64,000 nt of DNA from Tritrichomonas musculus (GCA_039105265.1 JAPFFF010000045.1:248001-312000), one strand, 5' to 3'; shown: positions 22,523 to 34,372, counted from the stretch's first letter. Numbers and translations are program-made. Notes: a model not told the origin generated them from the letters alone.

Positions 22523-24601
22523 ATGAATAATGAAGCTTCTTTTCGTGTTATTCCTTATTTTATTTCACAATATCTATTATTCCTAGCATTAGTGATATCT
22601 TTCACATTTCCAGATAAAAGCACATCTAGGCATATTGCTGAGAAAAGATATTGTTCACCTTCAACTGGTGAAGAATGGCAACCAAATTATGATCCAGATT
22701 ATTTCTATCATATAACAGATGTTCACATTACTCATTATGTAAAATCATCCCTAGATAATTTTGAGAAGTCATTAAAAAATGGAGTTGCTTACAAAGCGAA
22801 AGCAGTTTTAATAACAGGTGATTTAGTTGACAATTATTATATACCTTATTTTCCGAGTGAAGTATTAGAAACCAAACAAATACGAGAAGATTGGGTAGAG
22901 TATTCCAAAATGGCCAAAAAATACCTCAAATATTTCAACAAAATAATAGAATCCTTTGGGAATCATGATATTCCACGAATTTTATCGAAGAAAGCAGACA
23001 ATTTTTTTTACAAAAATTATTCAATGATATCTCAATCGCATCATAATTTTATCTGGCCAAACGAAACCTATGATGTTTTTACCGACAAAGTAGGCAATTT
23101 TACCTTTGCAGTTCTCAATCCGATCTTTTTTCCAATTCCACCTCTTCCATTTGATTACTACGTCCACGCGCCTTCCGAATACATAGACAAAGTAGAGAGC
23201 ATAATTGACAGCATTCCGAACAATGAGACGGTCATCCTTGCAACTCACTTCCAAGGGCCAGTTTGGAGTGAATGGTATGTTCCCTTTGAAAAGTCAACCG
23301 CCACCAACCGTTTTTTCAATTCAATTCTTCAGAAAAAGAAGGTGAAGATTCTCATTACTGGACACAACCACGGGGCAGGCAGAATGGTCATGCATTACAA
23401 TGATTCTGTTGAAGTTTGCGCTTCTGATCTTCGATTCAATTTAAAAAGCGGTTTGGTAACGAACGATAACGATAACGTTGTCTATCATTGGTTCTCAATT
23501 GACAGTCCAACGCAATCGTTTGTCACTTTTCCAGCTCCTGTTGAACAGACAACATCGAGAACGGTTTGTAGTGTCAAAAAAATTAGGGTCATTTCTTTTC
23601 GCTTCAATTTGACTGAACTTGACTTTTTGAATAGAATTAATAACATGTACGTTATGGTTGACGGTTGTGAAGTGAAGTTAGAACCTGTTCGGAAGCTGGC
23701 TGGAAATGAAGACTGCTGGCTCCTTGAAGGTGAAATGGACATCATTTCAAACGGTCGCCATCATCTGAAATTGATTGGCGAAGAAGAAGAAGAATTTGAA
23801 TTCTTATTTGGTCCGTCAGCTAAAATTAATTCCACCAAGGAGCTGCTCTATGACGACATGATGTGGACACACAGACAGTGGGTTGGACTGATCATATTGA
23901 TTGCCTCTTTTCTGTTTGCCACTTTTCCTGTGACTTGTTGCTGTAACCGCTTTTTTAACGGTTATTGGCAATGGACCAATAAAATTGACAATTCTGGCCA
24001 CAAAGAGAGCCTCTCAAAAGAACCGGACCACAACAATGACCTGAAATATTGGCTCGTTTCAATCTTCACTGGTCCACTTGGAATCCGGTCACGTCTATTG
24101 AAACTTCCACTTTTTCTGAGGGTCCTCCTCTTCATCTCCGTTGTCGCTTCTTTGTTCTTGCCGGTTTTCACATTCGATGTCGGAGGGCACTACGGCTACA
24201 TGTTCATTTTTGGATACTTCCTCGGCCAGGGCAGCGGCGTCAGCATGGACAGAGGCGGCAAGTACATAAGCCGTGTCTACGGAGCATTCGAATTGAGGTA
24301 CGAGGAGTGGTGCCCTTTTCTTGGTTTTTACTACTTTTCTACGGCGGTTGTGCCGGTTATTTTGGCGGCTTCTTCGCTTGGATTGAGACCGAAAAATGTC
24401 AAAGAAAGTCCATTTCAAATAATTGACTTTTTGACTGAGTTGGGCGGTTTGGCAGGCGGTTTTGGTATTGCTTTTCGTTCTTTCGTTTTACTCTGTGAGA
24501 GAAAGTGCGCGCTGTTGTCTCCGTTCATTTTGTTCCCACTTTTTTGGCTGACAATTCTTTCATTGTTTTTCTATATCAGGAAAATTCAACGAGGCTTTTG
24601 A
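22523..24601 (+). CDS. TMEM62-like membrane metallophosphoesterase
   Basis: 692 residues. An N-terminal hydrophobic segment (about residues 10-30, signal peptide or anchor) precedes a calcineurin-like phosphoesterase domain carrying the metal-binding motifs in order: DVH (about 66), GDLVDN (98), GNHD (146), THFQGP (240) and GHNHG (279). A beta-rich segment follows. Then come five or six membrane spans between about 450 and 690 (WVGLIILIASFLFATF, LRVLLFISVVASLFLPVF, FYYFSTAVVPVILAASS, FILFPLFWLTILSLFF). This layout matches the TMEM62 family, whose substrate is not well defined. The catalytic domain would face the lumen or outside. The 3' third of the gene is noticeably richer in G+C than the neighbourhood. 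Confidence 0.88.
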   Translation: MNNEASFRVIPYFISQYLLFLALVISFTFPDKSTSRHIAEKRYCSPSTGEEWQPNYDPDYFYHITDVHITHYVKSSLDNFEKSLKNGVAYKAKAVLITGDLVDNYYIPYFPSEVLETKQIREDWVEYSKMAKKYLKYFNKIIESFGNHDIPRILSKKADNFFYKNYSMISQSHHNFIWPNETYDVFTDKVGNFTFAVLNPIFFPIPPLPFDYYVHAPSEYIDKVESIIDSIPNNETVILATHFQGPVWSEWYVPFEKSTATNRFFNSILQKKKVKILITGHNHGAGRMVMHYNDSVEVCASDLRFNLKSGLVTNDNDNVVYHWFSIDSPTQSFVTFPAPVEQTTSRTVCSVKKIRVISFRFNLTELDFLNRINNMYVMVDGCEVKLEPVRKLAGNEDCWLLEGEMDIISNGRHHLKLIGEEEEEFEFLFGPSAKINSTKELLYDDMMWTHRQWVGLIILIASFLFATFPVTCCCNRFFNGYWQWTNKIDNSGHKESLSKEPDHNNDLKYWLVSIFTGPLGIRSRLLKLPLFLRVLLFISVVASLFLPVFTFDVGGHYGYMFIFGYFLGQGSGVSMDRGGKYISRVYGAFELRYEEWCPFLGFYYFSTAVVPVILAASSLGLRPKNVKESPFQIIDFLTELGGLAGGFGIAFRSFVLLCERKCALLSPFILFPLFWLTILSLFFYIRKIQRGF

Positions 24602-24982
24602 CTTCTATTTCCGATGATTTATTAATGTTAATATTTAAATAAAATGCAATTTTATTCTATTTTTTTTTTTTTTTTTTTATCTCTCCATATATTAGATGAG
24701 GTTCAACTTATTTCAAACGCAAAAACATCTAATGTAATTGGTTGGTGGACATAATTCTATTTTGGAGACATAATTATGTTTTCTTCTATTTTATTTCAAT
24801 GAGTTAATTCAAAATATATTGAGGAGAAAAAAGTTACTAATGAAAAAGCGATGGATTTTTTGAATGGACTTTTTTTCTAGCTTTTTAAATAATAGTTGAA
24901 AAAGTATACAAAAATTAGGCTAAAATTATTTATTAATTATTTTGAATGAAAAAATAAACATTTAATATTCCTTTGAAAATGT
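24602..24982. other. Convergent intergenic region
   Basis: Sits between the 3' ends of a plus and a minus gene. It contains a T20-like run at 24660-24679. No gene is seen. Confidence 0.5.
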
Positions 24983-26950
24983 CTATTTTAACTCATATTT
25001 TTTTACATAAGCAATAAAAATGGAAACAAGAATTGAAATTGCTGATAAAAGAGCTAAAATAATCACCGGATGATAATTTCCAATTAGATACTTAGTATTG
25101 AAAGCTATATATGTTACAAAAAGTGTAATATAAATAAGAACAAAAAAGTTTGCATTGATTAAAAGAAGAGAAAAGCAAATTTCGATTAAGGCTAAGATAT
25201 AATCATCATTAGTTCCAAACTTTAACCATAACAATAATAAAACAATTTCAATGATGATAATGATTATATATAACAATTTACAACCTTGTTCTAAAAAAAC
25301 GAAAAAGATTAATTTAACCAAAGTAATAATACAAGTAATTATACAAATTAAATATTGAGTACTGAATATATGTCTAGAATCATCAAGATTTAAAAAGAAG
25401 AAAGTAATAAAGGCGATACATGAAAATAGAAATGGAGAATAATCCATATTGCTGTAATAGATAAGTAATAGAATTTTGGTGGATAAAAGGTAAATAGTAT
25501 AGGAATTATGAAAACTAATTAATAAAATTGCTAACGATTCTAGAATAAAATCTACATAAACCAATATTTGCCACTTTGTTAAATAATTATCTTTATAAAC
25601 GATAAATGTGTATTTGTATGAAGATGCAGATATAATGTATACAAATAATACAATCAGAGTTTTATTAATAACTAACTTCGTATTACATGCAATTTGAAAA
25701 AGTAAACCATATGAAAGAACAAAGATACAAGTAAAGAAACAAAAGAAGAGGAAGGAATTACAATTAAAGAAAAATTGAAGATTCAAAGCAAATTCTAATA
25801 TAATTGATAATATTAATTTAAATTTTCCATTATTCCTAAGTTGATAACTTTGATAGAATGATAAAAATGCTGTAAATACAATTATATCTAAAACAGTAAA
25901 TACCAACAGATAGGTCTTATTATTAGGCTTACTTCTTTCTTTTTTATTTCCAGACTTTGTTTCTGTTTTTTCTGGTTGCTTTTGATTGATAGCATTATAT
26001 TTTTCCTTAAATATCAACAATTCATCATTGATTTGTTTGCATGCAATCAATTCGGATTCAATTTTGGTGTTGTTCAATTGCTGTTTCTCAAAGTTTTCTT
26101 TGCAAGTCATCAATTCGGATTCAATTTTGGTGTTGTTCAATTGTTCTTGTTGAAGATTTTCTTTGCATGTTATCAATTTTGATTCAACTTCAATTTTGTT
26201 CAATTGTTCTTGTTGAAGATTTTCTTTGCATGTTGATAATTCATTTACTTCTTTTTGTTTTTCTTTAACATTTGTTATTTCACTTTCAAAATGCTCTTTT
26301 ATAGTTAATATTTCGTCTTTCAAATTCTGTTTTAACGACTTTATTTCTGTGCCTAACTCTTCTTTTACTTTAATATCTCTGTTATAATTTTGTTTCATTA
26401 TTTTAAAATCGCTTTCTAATTTTTCCTTACTTGCTATTTCATTTTTTAATAGAATGTTCTTTTCATTGAGTTGCTTTTCGAATTCCAATTTAAGCGAATT
26501 CGATCTGAAGTATAATGTAATTGACAGGATTGATAATAATATAATAAAAATCGAGGAAAAGTAGAGAATTTTTTTTAATTTTTCTTTGATATTGATAAAA
26601 TCAAATGCAAATAAAAATACATCACCAGAAATAACATCAAAGTTGAAATCCCAACGATGTTCGTTATATAATCTTTTTACGATATTATATCTTTCAGAAC
26701 TGTTCTTGATATGACGGAATAAAATAGACGCTGGTTCTTTTTTTTCGTCAAGATATGAAAATAAAAATGAAATAACTTCTTTTTCTTCCGCTGCATTAGT
26801 ATTGTATTTTGCATAATAAATACCAATTATACGATCAATAGATGCTAGATCCCTGTTTTTGAATTCTTCTCTTTGCAAATTTTTTGCCAATTTTTTTGCC
26901 ATATTATCTTCTTCTATATTATAATAATTCTCCATGTTAATTATGGACAT
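24983..26950 (-). CDS. Coiled-coil multi-pass membrane protein, unknown function
   Basis: 655 residues from ATG 26950 (MSIINMENYY); a longer frame would need a GTG start. The N-terminal 110 residues are helical and polar. A membrane span at about 128-148 (SSIFIILLSILSITLYF) is followed by a coiled coil to about 340. The coiled coil contains four copies of a 20-21-residue module with the core CKENLQQEQLNNTKIESEL, a recent tandem expansion. A basic linker (KTETKSGNKKERSKPNNK) leads to about nine or ten hydrophobic segments up to the C-terminus. The family is not recognised. The layout suggests an endomembrane protein with a long coiled-coil domain on one side. TCACATG at the start resembles a trichomonad initiator overlapping the ATG. 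Confidence 0.75.
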   Translation of the reverse strand: MSIINMENYYNIEEDNMAKKLAKNLQREEFKNRDLASIDRIIGIYYAKYNTNAAEEKEVISFLFSYLDEKKEPASILFRHIKNSSERYNIVKRLYNEHRWDFNFDVISGDVFLFAFDFINIKEKLKKILYFSSIFIILLSILSITLYFRSNSLKLEFEKQLNEKNILLKNEIASKEKLESDFKIMKQNYNRDIKVKEELGTEIKSLKQNLKDEILTIKEHFESEITNVKEKQKEVNELSTCKENLQQEQLNKIEVESKLITCKENLQQEQLNNTKIESELMTCKENFEKQQLNNTKIESELIACKQINDELLIFKEKYNAINQKQPEKTETKSGNKKERSKPNNKTYLLVFTVLDIIVFTAFLSFYQSYQLRNNGKFKLILSIILEFALNLQFFFNCNSFLFFCFFTCIFVLSYGLLFQIACNTKLVINKTLIVLFVYIISASSYKYTFIVYKDNYLTKWQILVYVDFILESLAILLISFHNSYTIYLLSTKILLLIYYSNMDYSPFLFSCIAFITFFFLNLDDSRHIFSTQYLICIITCIITLVKLIFFVFLEQGCKLLYIIIIIIEIVLLLLWLKFGTNDDYILALIEICFSLLLINANFFVLIYITLFVTYIAFNTKYLIGNYHPVIILALLSAISILVSIFIAYVKKYELK

Positions 26951-27321
26951 GTGATATAAAATTTTAATAATTTCATATGAAAAAATTCTGTGAGATATCA
27001 CAATTTTATTTTAAATATTACTATGATATTGATTAAGAATTCTGATTAAAATGGAAAAGAATCTGCAACAATTTTAAAATTTTATTAATAATTATTCAAT
27101 TAAAAAAGATTTTCAAATACTTTTTACAAACATAAAGAAATATAATTTCAAATAATTATTGATTTAAGTAAATTTCTACTCTATTTTATGAAGGATTTGG
27201 AATTGATATTTAATATTTTATGTTTTGACAAATAGTTCTAATATGGTATTTAAATAAATAATAAATATATTTTAAATTATTAAAATCAAAATCATGATTT
27301 GCAGGTTCAATTCTTTATTAA
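26951..27321. other. Intergenic, no gene seen
   Basis: AT-rich sequence between two minus-strand genes, with no recognisable element. Confidence 0.5.
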
Positions 27322-30300
27322 CTAAATTGCATCATTTTCGTAATCATCATCTACTTTATTATGCCTTTTCTCTTCAGATGAAAATGATTCATCTTCATTT
27401 TGTGAGTTCAATCTCTTTTTACGAATTACGAAAAAGTAAACAAAAATAATGATTATTGCAACAACAACGATGACAGCGATGACAATTCCAGCAATTGCAC
27501 CTTTACTTAATCCTTTAGAGTCATCATTATCCTTATGATTAGCAATAAGCCTTTTCATGTTGTTACTTGCATCAATACAATCAGCATGATTGTATTTTGA
27601 ATTAGATGAAGAAGGGACAAATCTTTCTGCCCATGTTGAACATTCAAATTTGCTTTTGTCTGACTCAGCAATCACGAAAACGTCATCTTCAAGAAGTGAT
27701 CCTACATTTCGATCATGAATTGAAATTTCACGTGGTGGAGATCTCAAATTTCCAATCAAAATTGGATTTGAACTTTGCGTTGCATTTGATGAAGAAATTT
27801 CAATGGTTGCACTTTTAATGTCTGCATTCTCCGTGAGAGAAATCATTGATAATAGGCCTGCCTTTAAGAAACCATTAATGACGACATTATCAAGTTCAGT
27901 TGTTGCCTTTTGCTGAAGGGTGACAGTATTGACAACAGCCTTCTTTTGTTTATTTGTGAATTCAACTTTCGAATTTCCATACAAATTGATCTGCATTACT
28001 TTAACTTCAGAGTCAGATTGTATTGTAATTTGACTATCTTTGGCGGGAACAATTTGATTAAGATTCAATTCGGCTCCTTCTTTTTTACTTTGAATTGTCA
28101 ATTGACCTTTTCCTTTAAGAGAAGTATCTGCTTTGGCTGCTGTATCAATTGTAATAACCGGCTGTGCATTATCATTTGAATCTTGATAATTTACAACGAT
28201 TTCTAAAGGTGTGTTTGCATTTGGTTGAATTGTCACGTTTTTAATTGCTGGATCAATTGAAAGCTCGACTTTAGCATTTTTTAAGTCTTCAAATACTACT
28301 GTTTTCTCATTCTCTTTTCCTGAAATACTGACAGCATAATTTTTGTTTGCAGAAGCATCTTCTGGTCTTTCAATAATGATTTCATTATCTGTTTCACATT
28401 GCTTGAAATTAAGAGGAACTTTTTCAGGTTCAGAAGGAGGCTCAACAGCGTCAATATTGCCATCAACACATATACCATCAATGGCAACATAACTTCCACT
28501 GCAGAATGAACAGTAACTGTAATTTGATGAGCAAACTGTACACATACTGACACTGCATGCTTTGCAATAAGGGATTGTTGAATCAATTCCAAATCCATTT
28601 CTACATGTACCGCAAAATCTTGTTGTTGGATCGATTGCTTCATTAGACTGACATCTTCCACATTTTCTTGTATTTTGATTAATTCCTTCACCTTCGCGAC
28701 ACACAATGCAAGTTCCATTTATTGGATCAATTCCCTGGCCTGATGGACATCTACCACACATCATTGTTGCTAGATTTATACCTTCACCTTCTTGACATTT
28801 GGTGCATTGTTTTGTTGTTGGATCAATACCTTGTCCTAATGGACATTTTTCGCATTTAGAATTTGTTGGATTGTATCCAAAACCAGTGATGCATTCACAA
28901 ATGTATGTATTAGAATTCTTTGTTTGATTATCTGGAAATGAAATGCAAGCTCCACTGTTTGGATCAATGCATTGATCTTCAATGCAATGAATGCATTCAT
29001 GAGTAATTGGATCAATACCATATTGACTTGAACAACTAACACATTCATGAGAAACTGGATCAAATCCTTCTTTATTTGAACAGATGCATTTTTGGGTTTC
29101 ATTGTCAATTACTTGACCTTCTTTGCATTTTATGCATTCACCAGTATATGAATCAATTCCATTTCCTGATTCACATTTTCCACAAATTCTTGTCTTTAAA
29201 TTAATTCCTTCACCATCTTTACATTTTGTGCATATTCCACTGGATGGATCAATTCCGTGATTTTCTTTACAAGGACCACAAATCTGTGTTTCAGGATCAA
29301 TACCTTCAGTTTCTTTGCATGGTGCACATCTATATGTCACTGGATCGAATCCGGTATTTTCTGGACATTCGCATAAATATGTAATTGGATTAACTTTTGA
29401 TCCATCTGGACAAATTACACATTCACCACTTGTTACATTAATTCCTTGACCATTTTGGCATTTTTCACAAATCCTTGTTTGTGAATTGATTCCTTCACCA
29501 TTTGCATTGTTACATTTTTGACATAATTTAGTGGTTGAATTGATTCCTTCTTGGTCTAGACAATTTCCTGTCAAAGGGTCAAACCCAAAATCATTAAAAC
29601 ATGAACAAAAACCTCTACTATTTACTTTGAGTCCGTTTGGTGTTATAATAAGTTCATTACTCGTTTGATTTATGCATTTTCCTGAAGATTGATAATGGCA
29701 TTTTCTTGTTTCTTGATCAATACCATCTCCAAAATCACATTTACCACAAAAATTATCAGTTTTAATGCCATCACTCAAATCGCATTGACCGCATTTGTGA
29801 TCTTTAGTTATGCCAAGGCCTTCAGGACATTTGCAAAGATAGTTCTGAACACTCATGCCATATCTACAAACTTCACAAAAACCAGTAGCTTCATTAATTC
29901 CTTCATTATCATCACACCTTTTACACTGACCTGTTATTGGATCAATTCCTTCACCTTCATCTTTTGAGCATATTCTACATCTTCCTGTTTGTGAATCAAT
30001 TCCCATACCTAATAGTGAACAATTAGTACAATAATAAACTAATTCATCACTAAAAACTGAAATAAAATGATCATATCCAAATCCTTTTGCACACATGCAT
30101 TTATTAGTATTTGGATCAATTTCTTTTTCAGATCCGGTACATTTGGTACATTGACCTGTAAATATGTCAATTACTAATCCATTCAATGCACAATCAATAC
30201 ATTTATTAGTAATTGGATCATATCCTAAACCATCGCCACAAAAACATGCCTTTGCATCTGGATCAAATTTTGAACCATCTTCACATGTTACACAATCGAA

Positions 30301-31706
30301 TATATAACCTAATCCCTCATTTTCTTGTATTTCTCTGCAAACTTTGGTGTTTTTATCTTTGCAATGATTTTCCAGATCTGGAGTAAATATGATTTTTCCT
30401 GTTTCTAAATCAATACAATGAAATCTTCTAGAAGAAACATCACTGCATCGATAATCATCATCTTCATCGAATCCTTCTTTTTCACCACATTTACATTTAT
30501 GTGTATTTTGGTCAACACTTGCACCTAGAATTTCACATTTTATACATTCACCATCAAACGTTCCCATTTCAGGACCTGTACAATCTGTGCATTCATTGGT
30601 GATTGCATCGAGGATTTGACCTTCTCCACATCTTTCACATAAATTTAATGTATAATTGAAACCATAATTTTCAATGCACGTACAAAAATCGTCTTTATTT
30701 CGTTTTTGATTTTCTAAAGCATATACCCAAAAACCTGTTTTCCTATCAATACATTCACTGCTTAACCAAGATTTTGAGCATTTCCTAGTTTTTTTATCAA
30801 CACCAGAATCACAACGGATGCAATGCTTATTATCGGAGTCAAATCCTTTCTTAAATGGGCAAACACACATATTAGTTTCTTCATCAATTATGAGGTCACT
30901 TGGACATTCTATGCAAAAACCTGTAAAAAAATCAACTGCCATATTATGTGCTCTACAGTCAATACAATTTCCAGTTGTTTGATCAAAACCAAAATTATTT
31001 TGGCATATGCAATAATATTGGTCATTTGCCATTATTCCATCTGTTAACTCTATACAAATACCAGTGATATTGTCAATGCAACGATTGTCATCTGGATTAC
31101 ATTCTTCACAATATCTTGTATCATTATTAATTCCTTGATATTCACTGCACCTTTCACAATGCCTGGTTTTATCATGAATTCCATTTATTCCTTCGCAGAC
31201 AATACATTTATTGTTTTTATCTAAGCCTAATCCGTATTCGCATTCACATCTATAATCTTTAATTGGATTTACCTTTGCATTTTCTGGGCATTTTTCACAG
31301 TATCCGTTATAAGGATTAATACCTTCATCATCTTCACATATTCGTGGGAACTTTGATATGGATGTCTGCATAATAAAGTTTCTGGATCAATGCATCCAAA
31401 AGGTAAGAAATTACTAGTGCAATTAATGCATTGATCAATTTTATCCCAGTACCCTTTTTTATTTTCACATCGACATTTCTTAGTCACTGGATCAATAAAT
31501 TTATCTCCTTTACAAAGTGTGCAAAACCCTGTCATAAGATCAATTCCATAATATGAATCTGTATCACATTGTACACAAGTTTGAGTTTCTGGATCAATTC
31601 CTAATCCTTCTGGGCACTGTTCACATTTACCTGAGGTCATATTATATATTTCTCCTTCAGAGCATTCGGATGATATTAAATAAAATAAAGTAGTTATGAA
31701 AATCAT
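27322..31706 (-). CDS. Giant Cys-rich type I surface protein, one frameshift
   Basis: The frame starting at ATG 31706 has a signal peptide (MIFITTLFYLISS) and Cys-rich repeats up to about 31345. The same repeat pattern continues in another frame down to 27322, so a single one-base-type shift lies at about 31335-31365. Together the protein is about 1,460 residues. Roughly 1,000 residues are repeats of about 18-25 residues with the core CxxCxxGxGIDPxTxxCxxC. Then comes a Cys-poor beta-rich region (VELSIDPAIKNVTIQPN, VMQINLYGNSKVEF), a single membrane span (AIAGIVIAVIVVVAIIII) and an acidic tail after RKKR. This is the layout of a parasite adhesin or surface receptor. It recalls Giardia CxxC surface proteins in composition, but homology is not claimed. 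The shift could be a sequencing error. Confidence 0.8.
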
Positions 31707-32759
31707 CTCGAAAAAAAAAAATAAATTATGTGGTATGAAAATCTGCCTCTGAAAAGTTTCATCGAAAAAATTTTTTTTTCATTCTGAAATTGTTAATAAC
31801 TACATCTTTAAACACTCAAATTATAAAATAATTTCAATAGAATTGAAATCTAAAAAGAGTATTTAATTAATTAAGAAATTGTAATATAATAATATTATCA
31901 AAAAAAACTTGAAATTTTCATTGGGCCAAGTAATGATTGAAAGAATTCATCACAAATAAATATTGAATTCTCCAAGATGGATGTGTAAAAAATAATTGAA
32001 TGAAAAATGAATTCAATAAAACAATGTTCGGTTTTCTCAAATCTTTATTAGATATTTAAAATTATTTTATTACATTTTCTTAATTAAATAAGTGATAAAA
32101 TTCATAAATATTTGAAATTTCCATTGGGCCAAATAATGATTGAAAGAATTCATGACAAAAAAATATTGAATTATCCAAGATGGATGTGAAATCAATAATA
32201 GAATGAAAAGTGAACTCATGAAAATAATGTTCGGTTTTCTCAAATCTTTATGTATAATTTGAATAAATTATTAGCTTGGTTTTCTCCACCAAAAAGCAAA
32301 TCTCAAGGAAAAGAGTAGACTTAAATCAATTTGAAAAAATCACAGGTTTGCTTCTAGGTTTTGATTACTATGTCTTTTTTTGAAAAATTAAACAATAATA
32401 TAATATATATTATATATATAATTAATCAATACTATATTAAACAATATTTTATAGATAAATAATATTACAATTACACAATATTATAATAAAACAAAACTAT
32501 AATTAAACAATAATATAATTAATATTATTTCATTAAAAAATATTTTATAATTAAACAATATTATTTTAAATCCTATTTGTTTAGCTAAACTAAGGATGCT
32601 AATTTGGGTATTTTTGATTTTTTTTTTGCTCATTGATTTTTGGCTAATATAAATTTATAAATTTCTTAATAAAATAAAAAATCAAGGAATTCATCAATAT
32701 AAAAAGACTTTATTATTATTATTAATATATCTTCATGTAGAAAAATAGGATAGATATAA
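31707..32759. other. Intergenic region with a 140-bp direct duplication
   Basis: No gene is seen. It holds a duplicated block (listed separately) and, at 32400-32580, AT-rich sequence with many AATATTATAATTAAACAAT-like words. Confidence 0.6.
31909..32251. repeat. Direct duplication of about 140 bp, offset 203 bp
   Basis: 31909-32048 and 32112-32251 share TTGAAATTTCATTGGGCCAA-like starts, TGATTGAAAGAATTCAT, CCAAGATGGATGTG and ATGTTCGGTTTTCTCAAATC in the same order with about 85-90% identity by eye. It lies upstream of the surface-protein gene and may carry duplicated regulatory sequence. Confidence 0.8.
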
Positions 32760-33878
32760 TTAATATGTGTATATGTAACAATTTTCGCATCTTAATCGAG
32801 TTACGCATTTAACCGTCATAATCTTTGATTTCAACTCAATTGCCTTTTCCATATTCCATATATTGCACATCTCAACTCCCAGCCATTGATATGTCTGGTA
32901 TTTGTCCCACAAATTGTAATTGAAGTGAATTGCAACGGGATATTTTCTCGCCGTCTGTTTCTCGACAGCATTCCAAAACTTCGTTCTACCAACACAAACG
33001 GCGAGGCCGCCACAAGGAACATTCAAAGGATCAACATTTCGAAATTTCACAACAACGCCATCTCTTTTCCATGTCTCGATTCCTTTCACGAAACTTTTCA
33101 GATAATTCACACGCCACTTGTGGTAAACATTGACATGGATCGCCTGGTCTGGGTTTGCATTATCAACAAAAGTCAAGTTAAGCATTTCTTCGATTATTCT
33201 GGCAGAGCCAGAAGTTGGAAGAAACCTTCCGAATCCAGAATTTGTTCCATTTCGATCAACATCCTTCGAGAAAATCGCAAAACGATCATCAGAAGACATT
33301 TCGATGTCGATGTTGTTGTTGAAAAACGCTTTCTCAATGTGATCGAAGAAGAGAATGTCAGAATCTACAATATATGCATCAAGTCCCCACAAATTTTGTA
33401 TATAAAGAAGATACGTCTTGAGATGATACTTAGGAAGATTTGGATCAGGTTTGTGAATCATGAAATCGTCAACAACGGTGCAGGTGGCTCCTTTTTCTCT
33501 CAAAATGTGACATGATGATTCATCATAGCCAATGTAGAGTATGGCAGAATTGGGAAAGCCTGTTTTAAGTAACGAACAATACTGCTGAACAGCTATCATG
33601 GCTCTTTTGCTATCAACAGTGATTGGTAAAAAATATCTGTTCCCGGTAAATTGATTTTTGATTGATTGAGAGGCTGCTTTTCTGAGTGCATTCAATGTAG
33701 TGCTTCCAATTAATTTGATTGGTGGATCAATGAATGCCTTAATGAATTTATTGTTTGGAAGATCAAAAGATATAGAATTATTTAAAATCCTAACATTTTC
33801 CATGTATTTATTAAAGGCAATTATGAAAGACAAAAATGGTATGACGAACAAAAAAATGAATATTAAAGCTTTTAACAT
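32760..33878 (-). CDS. Type II membrane glycosyltransferase-like protein
   Basis: 372 residues from ATG 33878; a slightly longer frame would need TTG. The N-terminus is a membrane anchor (LKALIFIFLFVIPFLSFIIAF). The body resembles nucleotide-diphospho-sugar transferases of the GT77-like fold: a Rossmann-type start (SAILYIGYDESSCHILREKG), then WGLDAYIVDSDILFFDHIE, where DSD is the expected metal-sugar binding DxD motif at about residue 172. CGGLAVCVGRTKFWNAVE and PVAIHFNYNLWDKYQ follow. It would act in the Golgi lumen on protein or lipid glycans; donor and acceptor cannot be told. The gene has somewhat higher G+C than its flanks. A small palindrome lies just upstream. Confidence 0.72.
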   Translation of the reverse strand: MLKALIFIFLFVIPFLSFIIAFNKYMENVRILNNSISFDLPNNKFIKAFIDPPIKLIGSTTLNALRKAASQSIKNQFTGNRYFLPITVDSKRAMIAVQQYCSLLKTGFPNSAILYIGYDESSCHILREKGATCTVVDDFMIHKPDPNLPKYHLKTYLLYIQNLWGLDAYIVDSDILFFDHIEKAFFNNNIDIEMSSDDRFAIFSKDVDRNGTNSGFGRFLPTSGSARIIEEMLNLTFVDNANPDQAIHVNVYHKWRVNYLKSFVKGIETWKRDGVVVKFRNVDPLNVPCGGLAVCVGRTKFWNAVEKQTARKYPVAIHFNYNLWDKYQTYQWLGVEMCNIWNMEKAIELKSKIMTVKCVTRLRCENCYIYTY

Positions 33879-33916
33879 ACTATAAAACAACTTTTTTTAT
33901 GTATTTGGCCTTAATT

Positions 33917-33946
33917 TGACCATAATAAAATAGTCAGTTTAAGGCG
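33917..33946. promoter_or_regulatory. Imperfect palindrome upstream of the glycosyltransferase-like gene
   Basis: GCCTTAATTTGAC faces GTCAGTTTAAGGC across a short spacer, about 40-70 bp upstream of the minus-strand start. It could be a protein-binding site; a related GCCTTAAA word occurs before other genes here. Confidence 0.35.
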
Positions 33947-33980
33947 GTATGATGCCTCTCAAAAAAATGAACGTTCTATC

Positions 33981-34372
33981 AAAAATTGTAGGGATTTCTG
34001 AGTTTTATTTTAATTTTTTTTCGTTTTCCCACCTCACCACCAAAAAAGCTCCTTTTCAGGAGTTTATAACTCTTCAAATACAAGTTTTCAAAAAATCTTT
34101 TTTTAGCAAATAGCGTTTCAATCTAATCGATCTCGCGATCTAGGGAACCAAATTTGCATTTTAATTCAAAATGAAAAAATAAAAATTTACGAATTTCCCG
34201 TATAACTTTTTGTGAGCGCTAGCTCACAAAAAGTTAGGATGAAAATTCGTAAATCTCTGAATTGAATACACTTTTTGAGTTTTTTCTCTCAAAAAGTGTG
34301 CATTCAAGAGATTTTTATATTTTTTTTTAAAGACCTAAATCAAAAATCAGGCTCCGACAAAGTCTAAGTTTT
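33981..34372. repeat. Dispersed repeat, copy 2, with nested hairpins
   Basis: Shares its first and last conserved blocks with 18572-18835. It contains a 14-bp perfect stem AACTTTTTGTGAGC (34204-34217 with 34222-34235, loop of 4), a 12-bp stem ACACTTTTTGAG (34268-34279 with 34288-34299), and an enclosing pair TTTACGAATT/AATTCGTAAA (34186-34195 with 34244-34253). The hairpin part is absent from copy 1. Confidence 0.7.

Noticed and set aside
27606-31047. Several plus-strand ORFs of 70-92 codons opposite the surface-protein gene
   Set aside because: Shadow frames of the Cys-rich repeat coding sequence.
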